A stretch of 64,000 nucleotides of DNA. Origin: JBPCMN01 sp013695115. Its GTDB lineage: Bacteria > Actinomycetota > Acidimicrobiia > IMCC26256 > JACDBD01. The first letter of the stretch is position 1. Each line of letters begins with the position of its first letter. Positions 52,189 through 60,728 of the stretch are shown here, piece after piece. Under the pieces are notes generated by a model. That model worked only from the letters and a program-made list of their open reading frames with translations. It was not told the DNA's origin and did no database searches. The DNA lies in the NCBI GenBank assembly GCA_051002235.1, contig JBPCMN010000069.1, positions 1 to 64,000 of the forward strand. Reading direction: 5' to 3'. The translations under genes and the position numbers were made by a program.

Positions 52189-52467
52189 ATGTGCCGAAAC
52201 ATCACTGAGCTCCGGGGGCTCGAGCCGCCGGCGACACGAGAAGAGATCGAGGCCGCGGCCCGCCAGTACGTGCGGAAGGTCAGTGGCATCACGAAACCCA
52301 ATGCAACCATCACCGACCTCATGGACGTCGCCGCGCTCGAGGTGGCCGACATCACCGAGCGGCTGCTCGAACAGGTCCCGGCCCGGCGGCAGCCGCCCAA
52401 GACGGTGCCGCCGCTGCGCCGGCCGGAGGTGAGGGCACGCCTGGGCCTCGCGCCGTTCTCGGCATGA
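52189..52467 (+). CDS. DUF2277 family protein
   Basis: A 92-residue protein with the DUF2277 signature MCRNITELRGLEPPATREEI followed by ARQYVRKVSGITKPN. The function is unknown. The Cys at position 2 and the basic helix are conserved in the family. It overlaps the next gene by 4 nt (ATGA) and probably starts a run of five genes on this strand to 55,498. Confidence 0.85.
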   Translation: MCRNITELRGLEPPATREEIEAAARQYVRKVSGITKPNATITDLMDVAALEVADITERLLEQVPARRQPPKTVPPLRRPEVRARLGLAPFSA

Positions 52468-53423
52468 AGGCCGCGGTCTACTACGAGACCGGCCCGCCCG
52501 ACGTCTTCAGGTACGAGGACGTCCCCGACCCGGTGTGCGGACCCGGGGACGTGCTCGTCGACGTCGAGGCGATCAGCATCGAGGGCGGCGACACGCTCAA
52601 CCGCGCCGGCGGCGAGATGGCGAGCAGCCCGCACATCGTCGGGTACCAGTGCGCGGGCACGATCCGCGAGGTCGGCGCCGATGTTTCCGACCGCTCCGTC
52701 GGCCAGCGGGTTGTGGGCACGATGCTGTGGGGCTCGCACGCCGAGCGCGCCGCGGTCCCGGCGCTGATCACCTGGGTGGTGCCGGACGGCCTCGACGTGG
52801 TGGAGGCGGCGTGCGTGCCGGTCGCGTTCGGCACCGCCGACGACTGCCTGTTCGAGTTCGGACACCTGCAGTCCGGGGAGAGCGTGCTCGTGCAGGCGGG
52901 CGCCGGTGGGGTGGGGCTCGCCGCCATCCAGATGGCCAAGCGGGCCGGCGCCACCGTGCTCGCGACCGCGTCGAGCGACGAGAAGCTCGAGCGCCTGCGC
53001 GACTACGGGCTCGACCACGGCATCAACTACCGCGAGGTCGACTTCGCCGACGCCGCCCGCGAGCTCACCGGAGGCCAGGGCGTCGACCTGGTGGTCGACT
53101 CGGTCGGCTCGACCCTGACGGGGAGTGTGCAGGCGCTGGCGTACCGGGGCCGCTGCACACTCGTCGGCCAGGCGGGACGCGATCCGCAGCCGTTCGACGC
53201 CGCCGCGCTCATGATGGGCAACCAGACGGTCACGGGCGTGTTCTTCGGCGCCGAGATCACGACCGACCGGGTGCAGTCGATGGTGGGGCGCATCCTCGAG
53301 GAAATCGCGGCCGGCGAGCTGCGGGTTGTCGTCGACCGGACGTTCCCGCTCGCCGACGCGGCGGGTGCGCATGCCTACCTCGAGAGCCGGCAGGCCTTCG
53401 GTCGGGTGGTGCTGGTCCCGTAG
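52464..53423 (+). CDS. Zinc-type alcohol dehydrogenase / quinone oxidoreductase family protein
   Basis: A 319-residue medium-chain dehydrogenase/reductase. GroES-like start YETGPPDVFRYEDVPDPVCG, nucleotide-binding motif VQAGAGGVGLAAIQMAKRAG (about residue 140) and DLVVDSVGSTL. The cysteine cluster of structural zinc is absent, so it is closer to NADPH:quinone reductases. Overlaps the upstream gene and ends 2 nt before the deaminase start. Confidence 0.9.
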   Translation: MKAAVYYETGPPDVFRYEDVPDPVCGPGDVLVDVEAISIEGGDTLNRAGGEMASSPHIVGYQCAGTIREVGADVSDRSVGQRVVGTMLWGSHAERAAVPALITWVVPDGLDVVEAACVPVAFGTADDCLFEFGHLQSGESVLVQAGAGGVGLAAIQMAKRAGATVLATASSDEKLERLRDYGLDHGINYREVDFADAARELTGGQGVDLVVDSVGSTLTGSVQALAYRGRCTLVGQAGRDPQPFDAAALMMGNQTVTGVFFGAEITTDRVQSMVGRILEEIAAGELRVVVDRTFPLADAAGAHAYLESRQAFGRVVLVP

Positions 53424-53425
53424 CG

Positions 53426-54412
53426 ATGGCGATCGACCTCCTCGAGCTGCCGAAGGCCGAGCTGCATCTGCATATCGAGGGCACGCTCGAGCCCGAGCTG
53501 ATGTTCGAGCTCGCCCGCCGCAACGACGTCGAGCTGCCCTTCCCGGACGTCGAGTCCATCCGCCGGGCCTACGTCTTCGACGACCTCCAGTCCTTCCTCG
53601 ACATCTACTACGCCGGCTGCCGAGTGCTGGTCACCGAGCAGGACTTCTCCGACCTGACGGCGGCGTACCTGCAGCGGGCCGCGCACGACGGAGTGCGCCA
53701 CGCCGAGATCTTCTTCGACCCCCAGACGCACACCGAGCGCGGCATCGACTTCGCCACGGTCGTGCACGGGATCAGTCGCGCGCTCGTCGATGGCGAACGG
53801 GAGCTCGGGATCACCACCCGGTTGATCCTGTGTTTCCTCCGTCACCTGAGCGCGGATGCGGCGATGGCGACCCTGGAGCTGGCGCTGCCCCATCGCGAGG
53901 CGATCACGGCCGTGGGTCTGGATTCTTCCGAGGTCGGGAACCCACCGGAGAGGTTCCGGGAAGTCTTCGAGCGAGCTCGCGCCGAGGGCTTCCTCGCCGT
54001 CGCCCATGCCGGAGAGGAAGGCCCACCCGAGTACATCTGGCAGGCGCTCGACGTGCTCGGAGTGCGACGCATCGATCACGGCGTCCGCTGCATGGAGGAC
54101 GAACGCCTGGTGGAGCAGCTGGTCGCGGAGCAGATCCCGCTCACGGTCTGCCCGCTCTCCAACGTCAAGCTGCGCGTCTTCCCTGAGCTCGGCGCCCACA
54201 ACTTCCGTACGATGCTCGAACGTGGGCTGTGCGTCAGCATCAACTCCGATGATCCCGCCTACCTCGGCGGGTACATCGGTGAGAACTACACGGCAACCGC
54301 GGACGCGCTGGGGCTGACTCGGGACCAGATGGTGCAGGTGGCGAAGAACTCGTTCCGGGCGTCGTTCCTCGACGAACAGGATCAGGCGCGCCATCTCGAG
54401 GCGATCGGATGA
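53426..54412 (+). CDS. add: Adenosine deaminase
   Basis: Zinc hydrolase of 328 residues that deaminates adenosine (or adenine) in purine salvage. Metal ligands and catalytic residues are seen: AELHLHIEGT (HxH), VAHAGEEGPPEY (His and catalytic Glu), RIDHGVRC (His) and SINSDDPAYLGGY (Asp pair). It cannot be told from adenine deaminase by eye. The ATG is 2 nt after the dehydrogenase stop, and the next gene overlaps its end. Confidence 0.92.
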   Translation: MAIDLLELPKAELHLHIEGTLEPELMFELARRNDVELPFPDVESIRRAYVFDDLQSFLDIYYAGCRVLVTEQDFSDLTAAYLQRAAHDGVRHAEIFFDPQTHTERGIDFATVVHGISRALVDGERELGITTRLILCFLRHLSADAAMATLELALPHREAITAVGLDSSEVGNPPERFREVFERARAEGFLAVAHAGEEGPPEYIWQALDVLGVRRIDHGVRCMEDERLVEQLVAEQIPLTVCPLSNVKLRVFPELGAHNFRTMLERGLCVSINSDDPAYLGGYIGENYTATADALGLTRDQMVQVAKNSFRASFLDEQDQARHLEAIG

Positions 54413-54696
54413 CGCAAGCCGACCGGGCCCGCGTCGTCGAGCGTGGCCTGACTGCCGACGCGGTTGCGCAGCTCGCCCCGGTCGTGAGCAACTTGCCCCT
54501 GGAAGCGCTCGCGCCGGTGAAGCAGCTGCTCAAGCGCTTCTTCTCCGATCAGCCGTGGACCGACGCCGACGACCAGGCCCTGGCCGACGCGGTCGGGCCC
54601 GGGAGCGGTCGCGGCCGGGAGGAGCTGGAGCCGGGCCTCACCCTCGTGTGGGGCTGGTCGGACGGGCGGTTCCGGTTGCGGGTGGAGAGTGGCTGA
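54409..54696 (+). CDS. Small hypothetical protein
   Basis: A 95-residue protein with no recognised domain. The middle is helical (NLPLEALAPVKQLLKRFF) and the end is LTLVWGWSDGRFRLRVESG. It overlaps the deaminase upstream (ATGA) and the Nfu_N protein downstream by 8 nt, so it is a true member of the operon. Confidence 0.65.
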   Translation: MTQADRARVVERGLTADAVAQLAPVVSNLPLEALAPVKQLLKRFFSDQPWTDADDQALADAVGPGSGRGREELEPGLTLVWGWSDGRFRLRVESG

Positions 54697-55498
54697 CGAC
54701 CTCGCGCAGACGTTCGAAGGCGTGGTCGTGCCCGAGGCGACCCCCAGCCCCCGCACGATCCGATTCGCCACCCCGACGCTGCACGCCGGGCCCGGGCGCT
54801 CGTACGAGTCGGCTGCCGACGCGTCGGCCGATGCCCGGGTGGCCCGTATCTTCGGCGACTTCGAGGAGGTGACGAACGTCCTCCTCGGCCCCGACTTCGT
54901 GGCGGTCACGATCTCGCGTCCGGACCGGTGGGAGACGCTGCTCGCGCCGATCCTGGGCGTCGTCGCGGAGGAGTTCACCGGCGAAGACGCCGAGGCCGAA
55001 GCCGAGCGCGAGCCGCCGGTGACGATGACGCTGACCGTCGGAACCGAGGAAGGTGACGTCCGCGCCCCGCGCCGGCTCGAGCGGGCCTGGACCGAGCTCG
55101 GCGCCCTGCGAGCGGACCGGCCCGAGCACCTCGACCGGGTCCTCGGCGCGACGCGCGACGCCGAACCGGCGCGACGCCAGGTTGCCGCCGCCCTCCTCAC
55201 CGACGCGCCGCCGGACGCGGCGGCGCGGGCGTGGGACCGCCTCCTCGGCGACGACAGCCGGGCGGTGCGGCGCAGCGTCGTCGATGCGATGGCCGGCACC
55301 GGGCGGGAGGGGTTGCGACCGCTCCTCGACCGGGCCCTGGATGACGCCGACGCGTGGGTGCGATGGAAGGCGTTGCGGGGGATCGCCGAGCTCGGGGTGG
55401 AACCGAGCCGACCCGTGGTCGAGGAACGAACCGCGGACCCCGACTTCCGCGTGCGCCTCGAAGCTGCCCGCGTGCTGGCGCGTCACTCGCCCGTGTAG
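54689..55498 (+). CDS. Nfu_N-domain protein with C-terminal HEAT repeats
   Basis: A 269-residue fusion. Residues about 20-100 are an Nfu/NifU N-terminal scaffold domain (TIRFATPTLHAGPGRSYESA, FEEVTNVLLGPDFVAVTISR). Nfu_N alone does not bind the cluster; the CxxC Nfu domain is missing. Residues about 145-265 are HEAT-like repeats (AARAWDRLLGDDSRAVRRSV, ADAWVRWKALRGIAELGVEP), a protein-binding solenoid. The role is unknown, perhaps tied to iron-sulfur assembly. Its end overlaps the convergent monooxygenase gene by 16 bp. Confidence 0.8.
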   Translation: MADDLAQTFEGVVVPEATPSPRTIRFATPTLHAGPGRSYESAADASADARVARIFGDFEEVTNVLLGPDFVAVTISRPDRWETLLAPILGVVAEEFTGEDAEAEAEREPPVTMTLTVGTEEGDVRAPRRLERAWTELGALRADRPEHLDRVLGATRDAEPARRQVAAALLTDAPPDAAARAWDRLLGDDSRAVRRSVVDAMAGTGREGLRPLLDRALDDADAWVRWKALRGIAELGVEPSRPVVEERTADPDFRVRLEAARVLARHSPV

Positions 55499-56865
55499 CG
55501 GGCCTTCGTGAGCCGACGGCGAACGTCCTCGCCGGCGGCAACCTTCCCCGCGAACTCGTCGAGCCAGGCGTGGAAGCCGTCGGCGCCGTCGCGGTCGGCG
55601 ATCGAACGGGGAATGGCGGGGAACTCGTAGTCGGGCGGCATCAGCGGCGGATGATCGTCGGGCGGCTTGCGGGCGAGCACCGCGTCGATCACGGGCTCGA
55701 GCCGCTTCGCCTTCTCGCGGCTCGCCTGCTCGTCGCGCTCCAGGAACTCCGGCAGCACCTCGCGTCCGAACAGCTCGAGGCTCTCCATGACGTGCTCGTG
55801 GCGGTTCTTGCCCGCCTGGCAGGTGAGGATGACCTGGTCGACGCCGTAGGCCTCGTACCGGCGGAGGTAGTCGCGCACCTGGTCGGGCGTACCGATCGCG
55901 CCGCGCAGCCCTTCGACGCCGCCCTCCACCGCCTTGGCGCCCAGCCGATCGGCGTTGGCGGCCGCGGCCTGGACCGCGGCGGGGTCGTAGCCGGCCTCGG
56001 CGCGCCGGCGCTGGTACTCGCTCCACAGGTCGGTGCGGCCGGGCTGGTGGCGCCCGAAGATGTAGTAGTGCGCGAGCGAGTAGCCGAAGAAGTTCGCGCC
56101 CTCGACGCCGCGCCGCAGCGCCTCGTCCTCGTCGGGATGGCACAGGAAGGTGGTCACGCAGGCGATGTTGGCGTTCACGGCGTCGCCGATCGGCACGCCC
56201 TCGGCGGCCAGGGTCTCGTAGTAGTCGGCGACCCACTGCCGCGCTTCCTCGGGGTCGAGGAAGGCGAACGTGAGCGCGCCGATGCCCTTCTGCGCCGCGA
56301 GGTGGATGGTGTCGCGGCGGCTGCACGCCACCCACACCGGCGGGTGCGGGCGCTGGTGCGGCTTGGGCACGACGTTGCGGGGCGGCATCGTCAAGTACTC
56401 GCCCGCGTGCCCGGTGAACGGCTCCTCCGTCATGCACCGCAACGCGACCCGCAGCCCCTCCTCCCACATCGCCCGCTTCACCGCGGGCTCGATGCCGAAC
56501 CCGCCGAGCTCGGCCTCCGACGACGACTCGCCGGTGCCGAACTCGACGCGGCCGTCCGAGAGCAGATCGAGGGTCGCGATGCGCTCGGCGATCCGGGCGG
56601 GGTGGTTGAACGGCGGCGGCATCTGCACGATCCCGTGTCCCAGCCGCAGCCGGGGGCAGCGCTGCGACACCGCCGCCAGGAACACCTCGGGGGCGCTGGA
56701 GTGGCTGTACTCCTCGAGGAAGTGGTGCTCGACCTCCCAGCAGTACTGGATGCCGAGCGAGTCGGCGAGCTCGCACTGCTCGAGCGCCTGGTGGAGCACG
56801 GCCCGCTCGGCACCGTCCTCCCAGGGTCGGGGAAGCTGGTGCTCGAAGAACAGACCGATCTTCAT
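55483..56865 (-). CDS. LLM-class flavin-dependent oxidoreductase
   Basis: A 460-residue bacterial luciferase-like monooxygenase (TIM barrel using FMN or F420). Family segments are IQYCWEVEHHFLEEYSHSSA, GIVQMPPPFNHPARIAERIA, LDLLSDGRVEFGTGESSSEA and PVWVACSRRDTIHLAAQKGI. A C-terminal extension of about 70 residues goes beyond the barrel. The substrate is unknown. The ATG at 56865 is right for the family; the frame upstream is antisense to the cyclase gene. Confidence 0.9.
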   Translation of the reverse strand: MKIGLFFEHQLPRPWEDGAERAVLHQALEQCELADSLGIQYCWEVEHHFLEEYSHSSAPEVFLAAVSQRCPRLRLGHGIVQMPPPFNHPARIAERIATLDLLSDGRVEFGTGESSSEAELGGFGIEPAVKRAMWEEGLRVALRCMTEEPFTGHAGEYLTMPPRNVVPKPHQRPHPPVWVACSRRDTIHLAAQKGIGALTFAFLDPEEARQWVADYYETLAAEGVPIGDAVNANIACVTTFLCHPDEDEALRRGVEGANFFGYSLAHYYIFGRHQPGRTDLWSEYQRRRAEAGYDPAAVQAAAANADRLGAKAVEGGVEGLRGAIGTPDQVRDYLRRYEAYGVDQVILTCQAGKNRHEHVMESLELFGREVLPEFLERDEQASREKAKRLEPVIDAVLARKPPDDHPPLMPPDYEFPAIPRSIADRDGADGFHAWLDEFAGKVAAGEDVRRRLTKARYTGE

Positions 56866-56911
56866 GGTGACGCCAAGATACGCATCCCAGCCCCCTACCG
56901 CGGAAGAGGTC

Positions 56912-57910
56912 GTGCCGCAGATCCACTTCGTCCCTGACGAACAGTCTGTCGACGTCCGGGGCGAGACCACCGTACTGAGGGCGGCCATCGCCGCCGGGCT
57001 GCCCCACGCGCACGCCTGCGGGGGCAACGCCCGCTGTTCGACGTGCCGGGTTCTCGTGGTCGAGGGGCTCGAGCACTGCAGCGATCGCAACGCCCGCGAG
57101 ACCGCGATCGCCGACCGTCTCCAGTGCGGGCCCGAGATCCGGCTCGCCTGCCAGACCAAGGTCTCCGGCGACGTCGCGGTGCGGCGGCTCGTCCTCGATC
57201 CCGAGGACATCGAGTTGACCGACCTCCGCAAGCGCACCGGCCCGCGCCAGGTGGGCGAGGAACAGGCGGTGGCGGTGCTGTTCGCCGACATCCGGGGGTT
57301 CACGGCGTTCGCCGAGACCCACATGGCCTACGACGTGATCCACATCCTTCGCCGTTTGTTCCGGGACATGTCTGAGGTGGTCAGGGCGCACGGCGGGATC
57401 GTTACCACCTTCATGGGCGACGGCTTCATGGCGCTCTTCGGGATCGACCATCGGCACGGCGCGGCGGAGCACGCGGTGCGGGCCGGGCTGGGCATCCTCG
57501 CGGTGGCCGACGAGGCGGAATCCTGGCTCGAGGAGCTCGTCGGGCGCGCGCTCGAGATCAACGTGGGCATCCACTACGGCGAGGCGGTCGTGGGATCGAT
57601 CCGCGACACGCCGACGCACGACGTCGTGACCGCCATCGGCGACACGGTGAACCTGGCGAGCCGGATCGAGGCGGCCAACAAGGTGACCGGGACCCGCCTC
57701 CTCGTCTCGGAGACCGCCCTCACTGAACTCGGCGATCAGGCCGAGGTTGGCGGGTCGTTCCGCGTCCCGCTGCCGGGGAAGGCCGGGCACTACGTCCTCA
57801 CCGAGGTGACGAGCTGGCGCGGTCCAGCGGCCGGCGACGTGGCTCCGGCACCACCTCTGCGGCGGCCGCGGGCCCGTCGAGCCCGGTGGCGATTCTTCGG
57901 GCGACGATGA
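56912..57910 (+). CDS. Ferredoxin - adenylate/guanylate cyclase fusion
   Basis: A 332-residue signalling protein. Residues 1-95 are a 2Fe-2S ferredoxin domain with ligands Cys36, Cys42, Cys45 and Cys80 (HACGGNARCSTCRVLV...RLACQTKV). About 125-295 are a class III cyclase: metal ligand in VLFADIRGFTAF, TTFMGDGFMALFG, VGIHYGEAVVGS, and an intact N-x3-R motif (IGDTVNLASRIEA). A redox- or iron-dependent cyclase is the natural reading. The start is uncertain: GTG 56912 is chosen, GTG 56867 is possible. It overlaps the CoA-transferase ATG. Confidence 0.85.
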   Translation: MPQIHFVPDEQSVDVRGETTVLRAAIAAGLPHAHACGGNARCSTCRVLVVEGLEHCSDRNARETAIADRLQCGPEIRLACQTKVSGDVAVRRLVLDPEDIELTDLRKRTGPRQVGEEQAVAVLFADIRGFTAFAETHMAYDVIHILRRLFRDMSEVVRAHGGIVTTFMGDGFMALFGIDHRHGAAEHAVRAGLGILAVADEAESWLEELVGRALEINVGIHYGEAVVGSIRDTPTHDVVTAIGDTVNLASRIEAANKVTGTRLLVSETALTELGDQAEVGGSFRVPLPGKAGHYVLTEVTSWRGPAAGDVAPAPPLRRPRARRARWRFFGRR

Positions 57911-59013
57911 CTGCCGCGTCCCCCGGCGTCGACGCCACCGGGCTCTTGGCCGGTGTCCGGGTGGTCGACCTGAGCATCTGGCGCCCGGGGCCGTACGCGA
58001 CGCAGCTCCTCGTCGAGATGGGTGCCGACGTCGTGAAGATCGAGCCCCCCGGCGGCGATCCGATGCGGGTCTTCCCGACGTTGTTCGCGGTGCTCAACGC
58101 CGGGAAGCGCAGCGCGGCCGTTGATCTCAAGGACATCACCGGTCGCGACGCGGTGCTCGACCTCGCGCGGGGAACCGACGTCGTCGTCGAGGGGTTTCGC
58201 CCCGGCGTCGTCCGGCGCCTCGGCGTCGACCATGAGGCGATCGCGCGCGTCAACCCGACGGTCATCTACTGCTCGATCTCCGGATACGGCCAGGATGGAC
58301 CGCTCTCGGAGGTGCCCGGGCACGATCTGAACTACCAGGCGTGGGCCGGGACCCTGGAACCGCGCCCGGGAGCGGACGAGCCCATCGTGCCCCGCCCGCC
58401 CATCGCCGACCTCGCCGGCGGTGCCTACGCGGCGATGGCGATCTGCGCCGCGCTGGTGAAGCGGGCCAATACCGGGGACGGTGAGACGATCGACGCCTCC
58501 ATGACCGACGTCCTGGCGAGCTGGACCGGCGCGGTGCCGCCGCTCACCCTGCCCGACGGGCAGAAGGTCGGAGGGGGAGTGCCGGGCTACGGGACGTTCC
58601 GTACCGCCGACGGCGGGTGGGTGGCGCTCGGCGTGATCAGCGAGGACCACCTGTGGGAGCGACTCACGACTGCGCTGGGCCTGACCGACGCCGCGTCACT
58701 CACGTTCCCCGAACGGCTCGCCCTCACCGGGTCGCTCAACGACCGGCTCGCCGACGCCATCGCCGCCCGGGAACGCGACGAGCTCGTGGCCGACCTCGCG
58801 GCGGCGGGTGTGCCCGCGTCGCCGGTCCTGTCGCAGTCCGAGATGCTGGCGGCGGAGCATTTCCGGCAGCGGGGAATGGTCGCGCACGACGGGCAGGGTC
58901 AGCCGTTCATGCACCATCCGCTGCGCTATGAGCGCCATCCCGCCCGGGTGGCGCCGGAGGTCCCGCCCCTGGTCGAGGGGCCCCGCCGTCTCCCCGAGTG
59001 GACGGCCCGCTGA
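57907..59013 (+). CDS. Family III CoA-transferase (CaiB/BaiF)
   Basis: A 368-residue CoA-transferase moving CoA between carboxylic acids. Typical start LLAGVRVVDLSIWRPGPYAT with MGADVVKIEPPGGDP, then SISGYGQDGP, the likely catalytic Asp in PPIADLAGGAYAAM, and DASMTDVLASW. The substrate is unknown. The ATG at 57907 overlaps the cyclase stop (ATGA), so the two are made together. Confidence 0.9.
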   Translation: MTAASPGVDATGLLAGVRVVDLSIWRPGPYATQLLVEMGADVVKIEPPGGDPMRVFPTLFAVLNAGKRSAAVDLKDITGRDAVLDLARGTDVVVEGFRPGVVRRLGVDHEAIARVNPTVIYCSISGYGQDGPLSEVPGHDLNYQAWAGTLEPRPGADEPIVPRPPIADLAGGAYAAMAICAALVKRANTGDGETIDASMTDVLASWTGAVPPLTLPDGQKVGGGVPGYGTFRTADGGWVALGVISEDHLWERLTTALGLTDAASLTFPERLALTGSLNDRLADAIAARERDELVADLAAAGVPASPVLSQSEMLAAEHFRQRGMVAHDGQGQPFMHHPLRYERHPARVAPEVPPLVEGPRRLPEWTAR

Positions 59014-59108
59014 CCTGCCCTTTCGGCCCGGCCTGATGATGCCGAGGCCCGGCCCCGGGGGTTGTACGATGGTGATCAACCCACGTTTCCGACCTTGGAC
59101 GCGCGCGC

Positions 59109-59324
59109 ATGAGTGGCAAGCGACAGCGGACGACCTTCGCCAAGACCCAGCGGGAGAGAGCCCGCATGGACAAGGCCGCCGAGAAGCGAGCGCGGCGTCT
59201 GGCTCGAAAGCGGGGGGAGCTTGAGGAAGACGGCGCCGCCGATCCTGACGGCGATCTTCCGGTCGACTCGACCGAACAGCCGAATGAGCAAGCACAGCAA
59301 ACACAAACAAAGGAAACAGCGTGA
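59109..59324 (+). CDS. Small basic protein upstream of cspA
   Basis: A 71-residue protein: Lys/Arg-rich first half (MSGKRQRTTFAKTQRERARM, KRARRLARKRGE) and acidic, Gln/Thr-rich second half, with charges strongly split. It is probably nucleic-acid or ribosome associated, by composition only. TACGAT at 59,065-59,070 may be the -10. Its stop overlaps the cold-shock GTG, so they are coupled. Confidence 0.65.
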   Translation: MSGKRQRTTFAKTQRERARMDKAAEKRARRLARKRGELEEDGAADPDGDLPVDSTEQPNEQAQQTQTKETA

Positions 59325-59521
59325 CCAGAGGTACCGTGAAATTCTTCAACGCCGAGAAGGGCTATGGCTTCATCTCGCGCGATGACGGCGACGACGTCTT
59401 CGTCCACTTCTCCCAGATCGTGGGAGAGGGGTACAAGACCCTCGAAGACGGCCAGTCGGTCGAGTTCGACGTAGCCCCCGGCCGCAAGGGCGAGGAAGCT
59501 CAGAACGTCCGTCCCGTCTAG
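59321..59521 (+). CDS. cspA: Cold-shock family protein
   Basis: A 66-residue OB-fold RNA chaperone. TRGTVKFFNAEKGYGFISRD contains RNP1 (KGYGFIS) and DVFVHFSQI is RNP2. AAAGGAAAC precedes the GTG start, which overlaps the stop of the basic protein. Such proteins melt mRNA structure during cold or growth transitions. Confidence 0.95.
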   Translation: MTRGTVKFFNAEKGYGFISRDDGDDVFVHFSQIVGEGYKTLEDGQSVEFDVAPGRKGEEAQNVRPV

Positions 59522-60415
59522 CTAGCTGCGGACGGGTTCCCGCTCGCGGTACGCGACTGCGAGCGCCAACCGAGTCGACACGCCGATCTTGGCGTAGATG
59601 CTGCGCAGGTGGGCTTCCACCGTGCGTCGGCTGATCCCCAGTCGCTCCGCGACCTGGGGATTCGACCGTCCCCCACAGACCTCCTCGACCACCTCGTGCT
59701 CGGTCGGGGTCAACGCCTCCCATCCCGTGACCGCGCGTCGCGGGGCCGGGCGGCGTTCCCCCGAGGGTGACAGGCGGGCCAGCCGGGCGCGGACGCGGTC
59801 GGCCTCGAAGGTCGCGCCGATGTCGTCGTAGTCGGACAGCGACCGCTCGAACAGGCCGGTTGCCTCGGCGGTGTCGCCCTGGGCGAGGAGCAACTCGGCC
59901 CGCTCGGCTCGTGCCACTGCGGCTTCGAAGCGGTGCCCGAGCTGCTCGAAGACGCCCGCGGCTTCCTCGAGCGCGTCGGCGTCACGGTCGACGAGGCCCC
60001 GGGCCCGCCGCTCGCGCCCACGCACGACGAGGTCCTCGGGTGATCGTTTGACTAGCGACGCGAGCTCGGACGCGACCTGTGCTCCGCCCTCTTCGTCGCC
60101 CGACTCGACCGCCAGGCGGGCGAGGTCGCCGCCGACGAGGACGAGCGACGCCGACGCCTGGAGGCCGGCGGCGGCCTCCCACACCAGCCGGAGCAGGTCG
60201 AGGCCTTCGGGCCGCCGCCCCTGGGCGTCGAGGAGCAAGGCCCGCGCCAGCACGATCCAGTCCACTCCGAACTGGGCGCCACGCTCGGCGACGAGCTTGT
60301 CGCCGTCGTCGAGAAGTCGTGTCGCCTGGTCGAGCTCACCGCGGTGCACGTGGACGCGTCCGGCGACGCCGTACGCCCACGCCTGTCCGATCGAGAACGC
60401 CCGCTCCTCGCTGTG
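59522..60415 (-). pseudogene. C-terminal remnant of a LuxR-family regulator
   Basis: The frame encodes TPR-like helices (GQAWAYGVAGRVHVHRGELD, EEAAGVFEQLGHRFEAAVAR) and a complete LuxR HTH (EALTPTEHEVVEEVCGGRSN, LGISRRTVEAHLRSIYAKIG). The N-terminal ATPase/receptor domain is missing: at about 60,415 the sequence switches to a nitroreductase-like gene. A 275-codon frame from a GTG at 60,349 could still make a DNA-binding protein. Confidence 0.7.
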
Positions 60416-60608
60416 GCTCCGATCCGAACACGACGAGGCGGCTGCCGTCCTGGCGCTACGCCACCGGGTTGACGTGCTCCTTGCCCGACTTGGCTCCGGT
60501 GGTGTGCAGCAGGAGCAGCGGGGCCCCCTCGAACGGGCCGCCGACCTTGCCGGCGTTGGCCCGGAACTCGTCGATGATCTGCTGGTTGAAGTCGTTCACG
60601 TCGGTCAT
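60416..60608 (-). pseudogene. Truncated deazaflavin nitroreductase-like gene with nonsense codon
   Basis: From the ATG at 60608 the frame reads MTDVNDFNQQIIDEFRANAG, then PFEGAPLLLLHTTGAKSGKE and HVNPVA, a stop (TAG at 60,458-60,456, where the family has Tyr), and continues in frame RQDGSRLVVFGS before ending at the LuxR remnant. This is the front half of an F420-dependent nitroreductase-family protein, inactivated twice. Confidence 0.75.
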
Positions 60609-60728
60609 GCCACTGGCAACGCCCGGCGTTGCCGGATCTAGTCCCGTGCACGAACGAGAAGCGGGTGGCGGCCGGGGGAGCCGCCACCCGCCCTCAGGTG
60701 GTTCGGTTGCGTTGCTGCTTCGGTGTTG

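Noticed and set aside
54638..57790. 1,050-codon open frame on the minus strand
   Set aside because: It is antisense to the cyclase and Nfu_N genes and out of frame with the monooxygenase; composition (His/Arg/Gly/Pro-rich, no motif) is that of a high-GC shadow frame.
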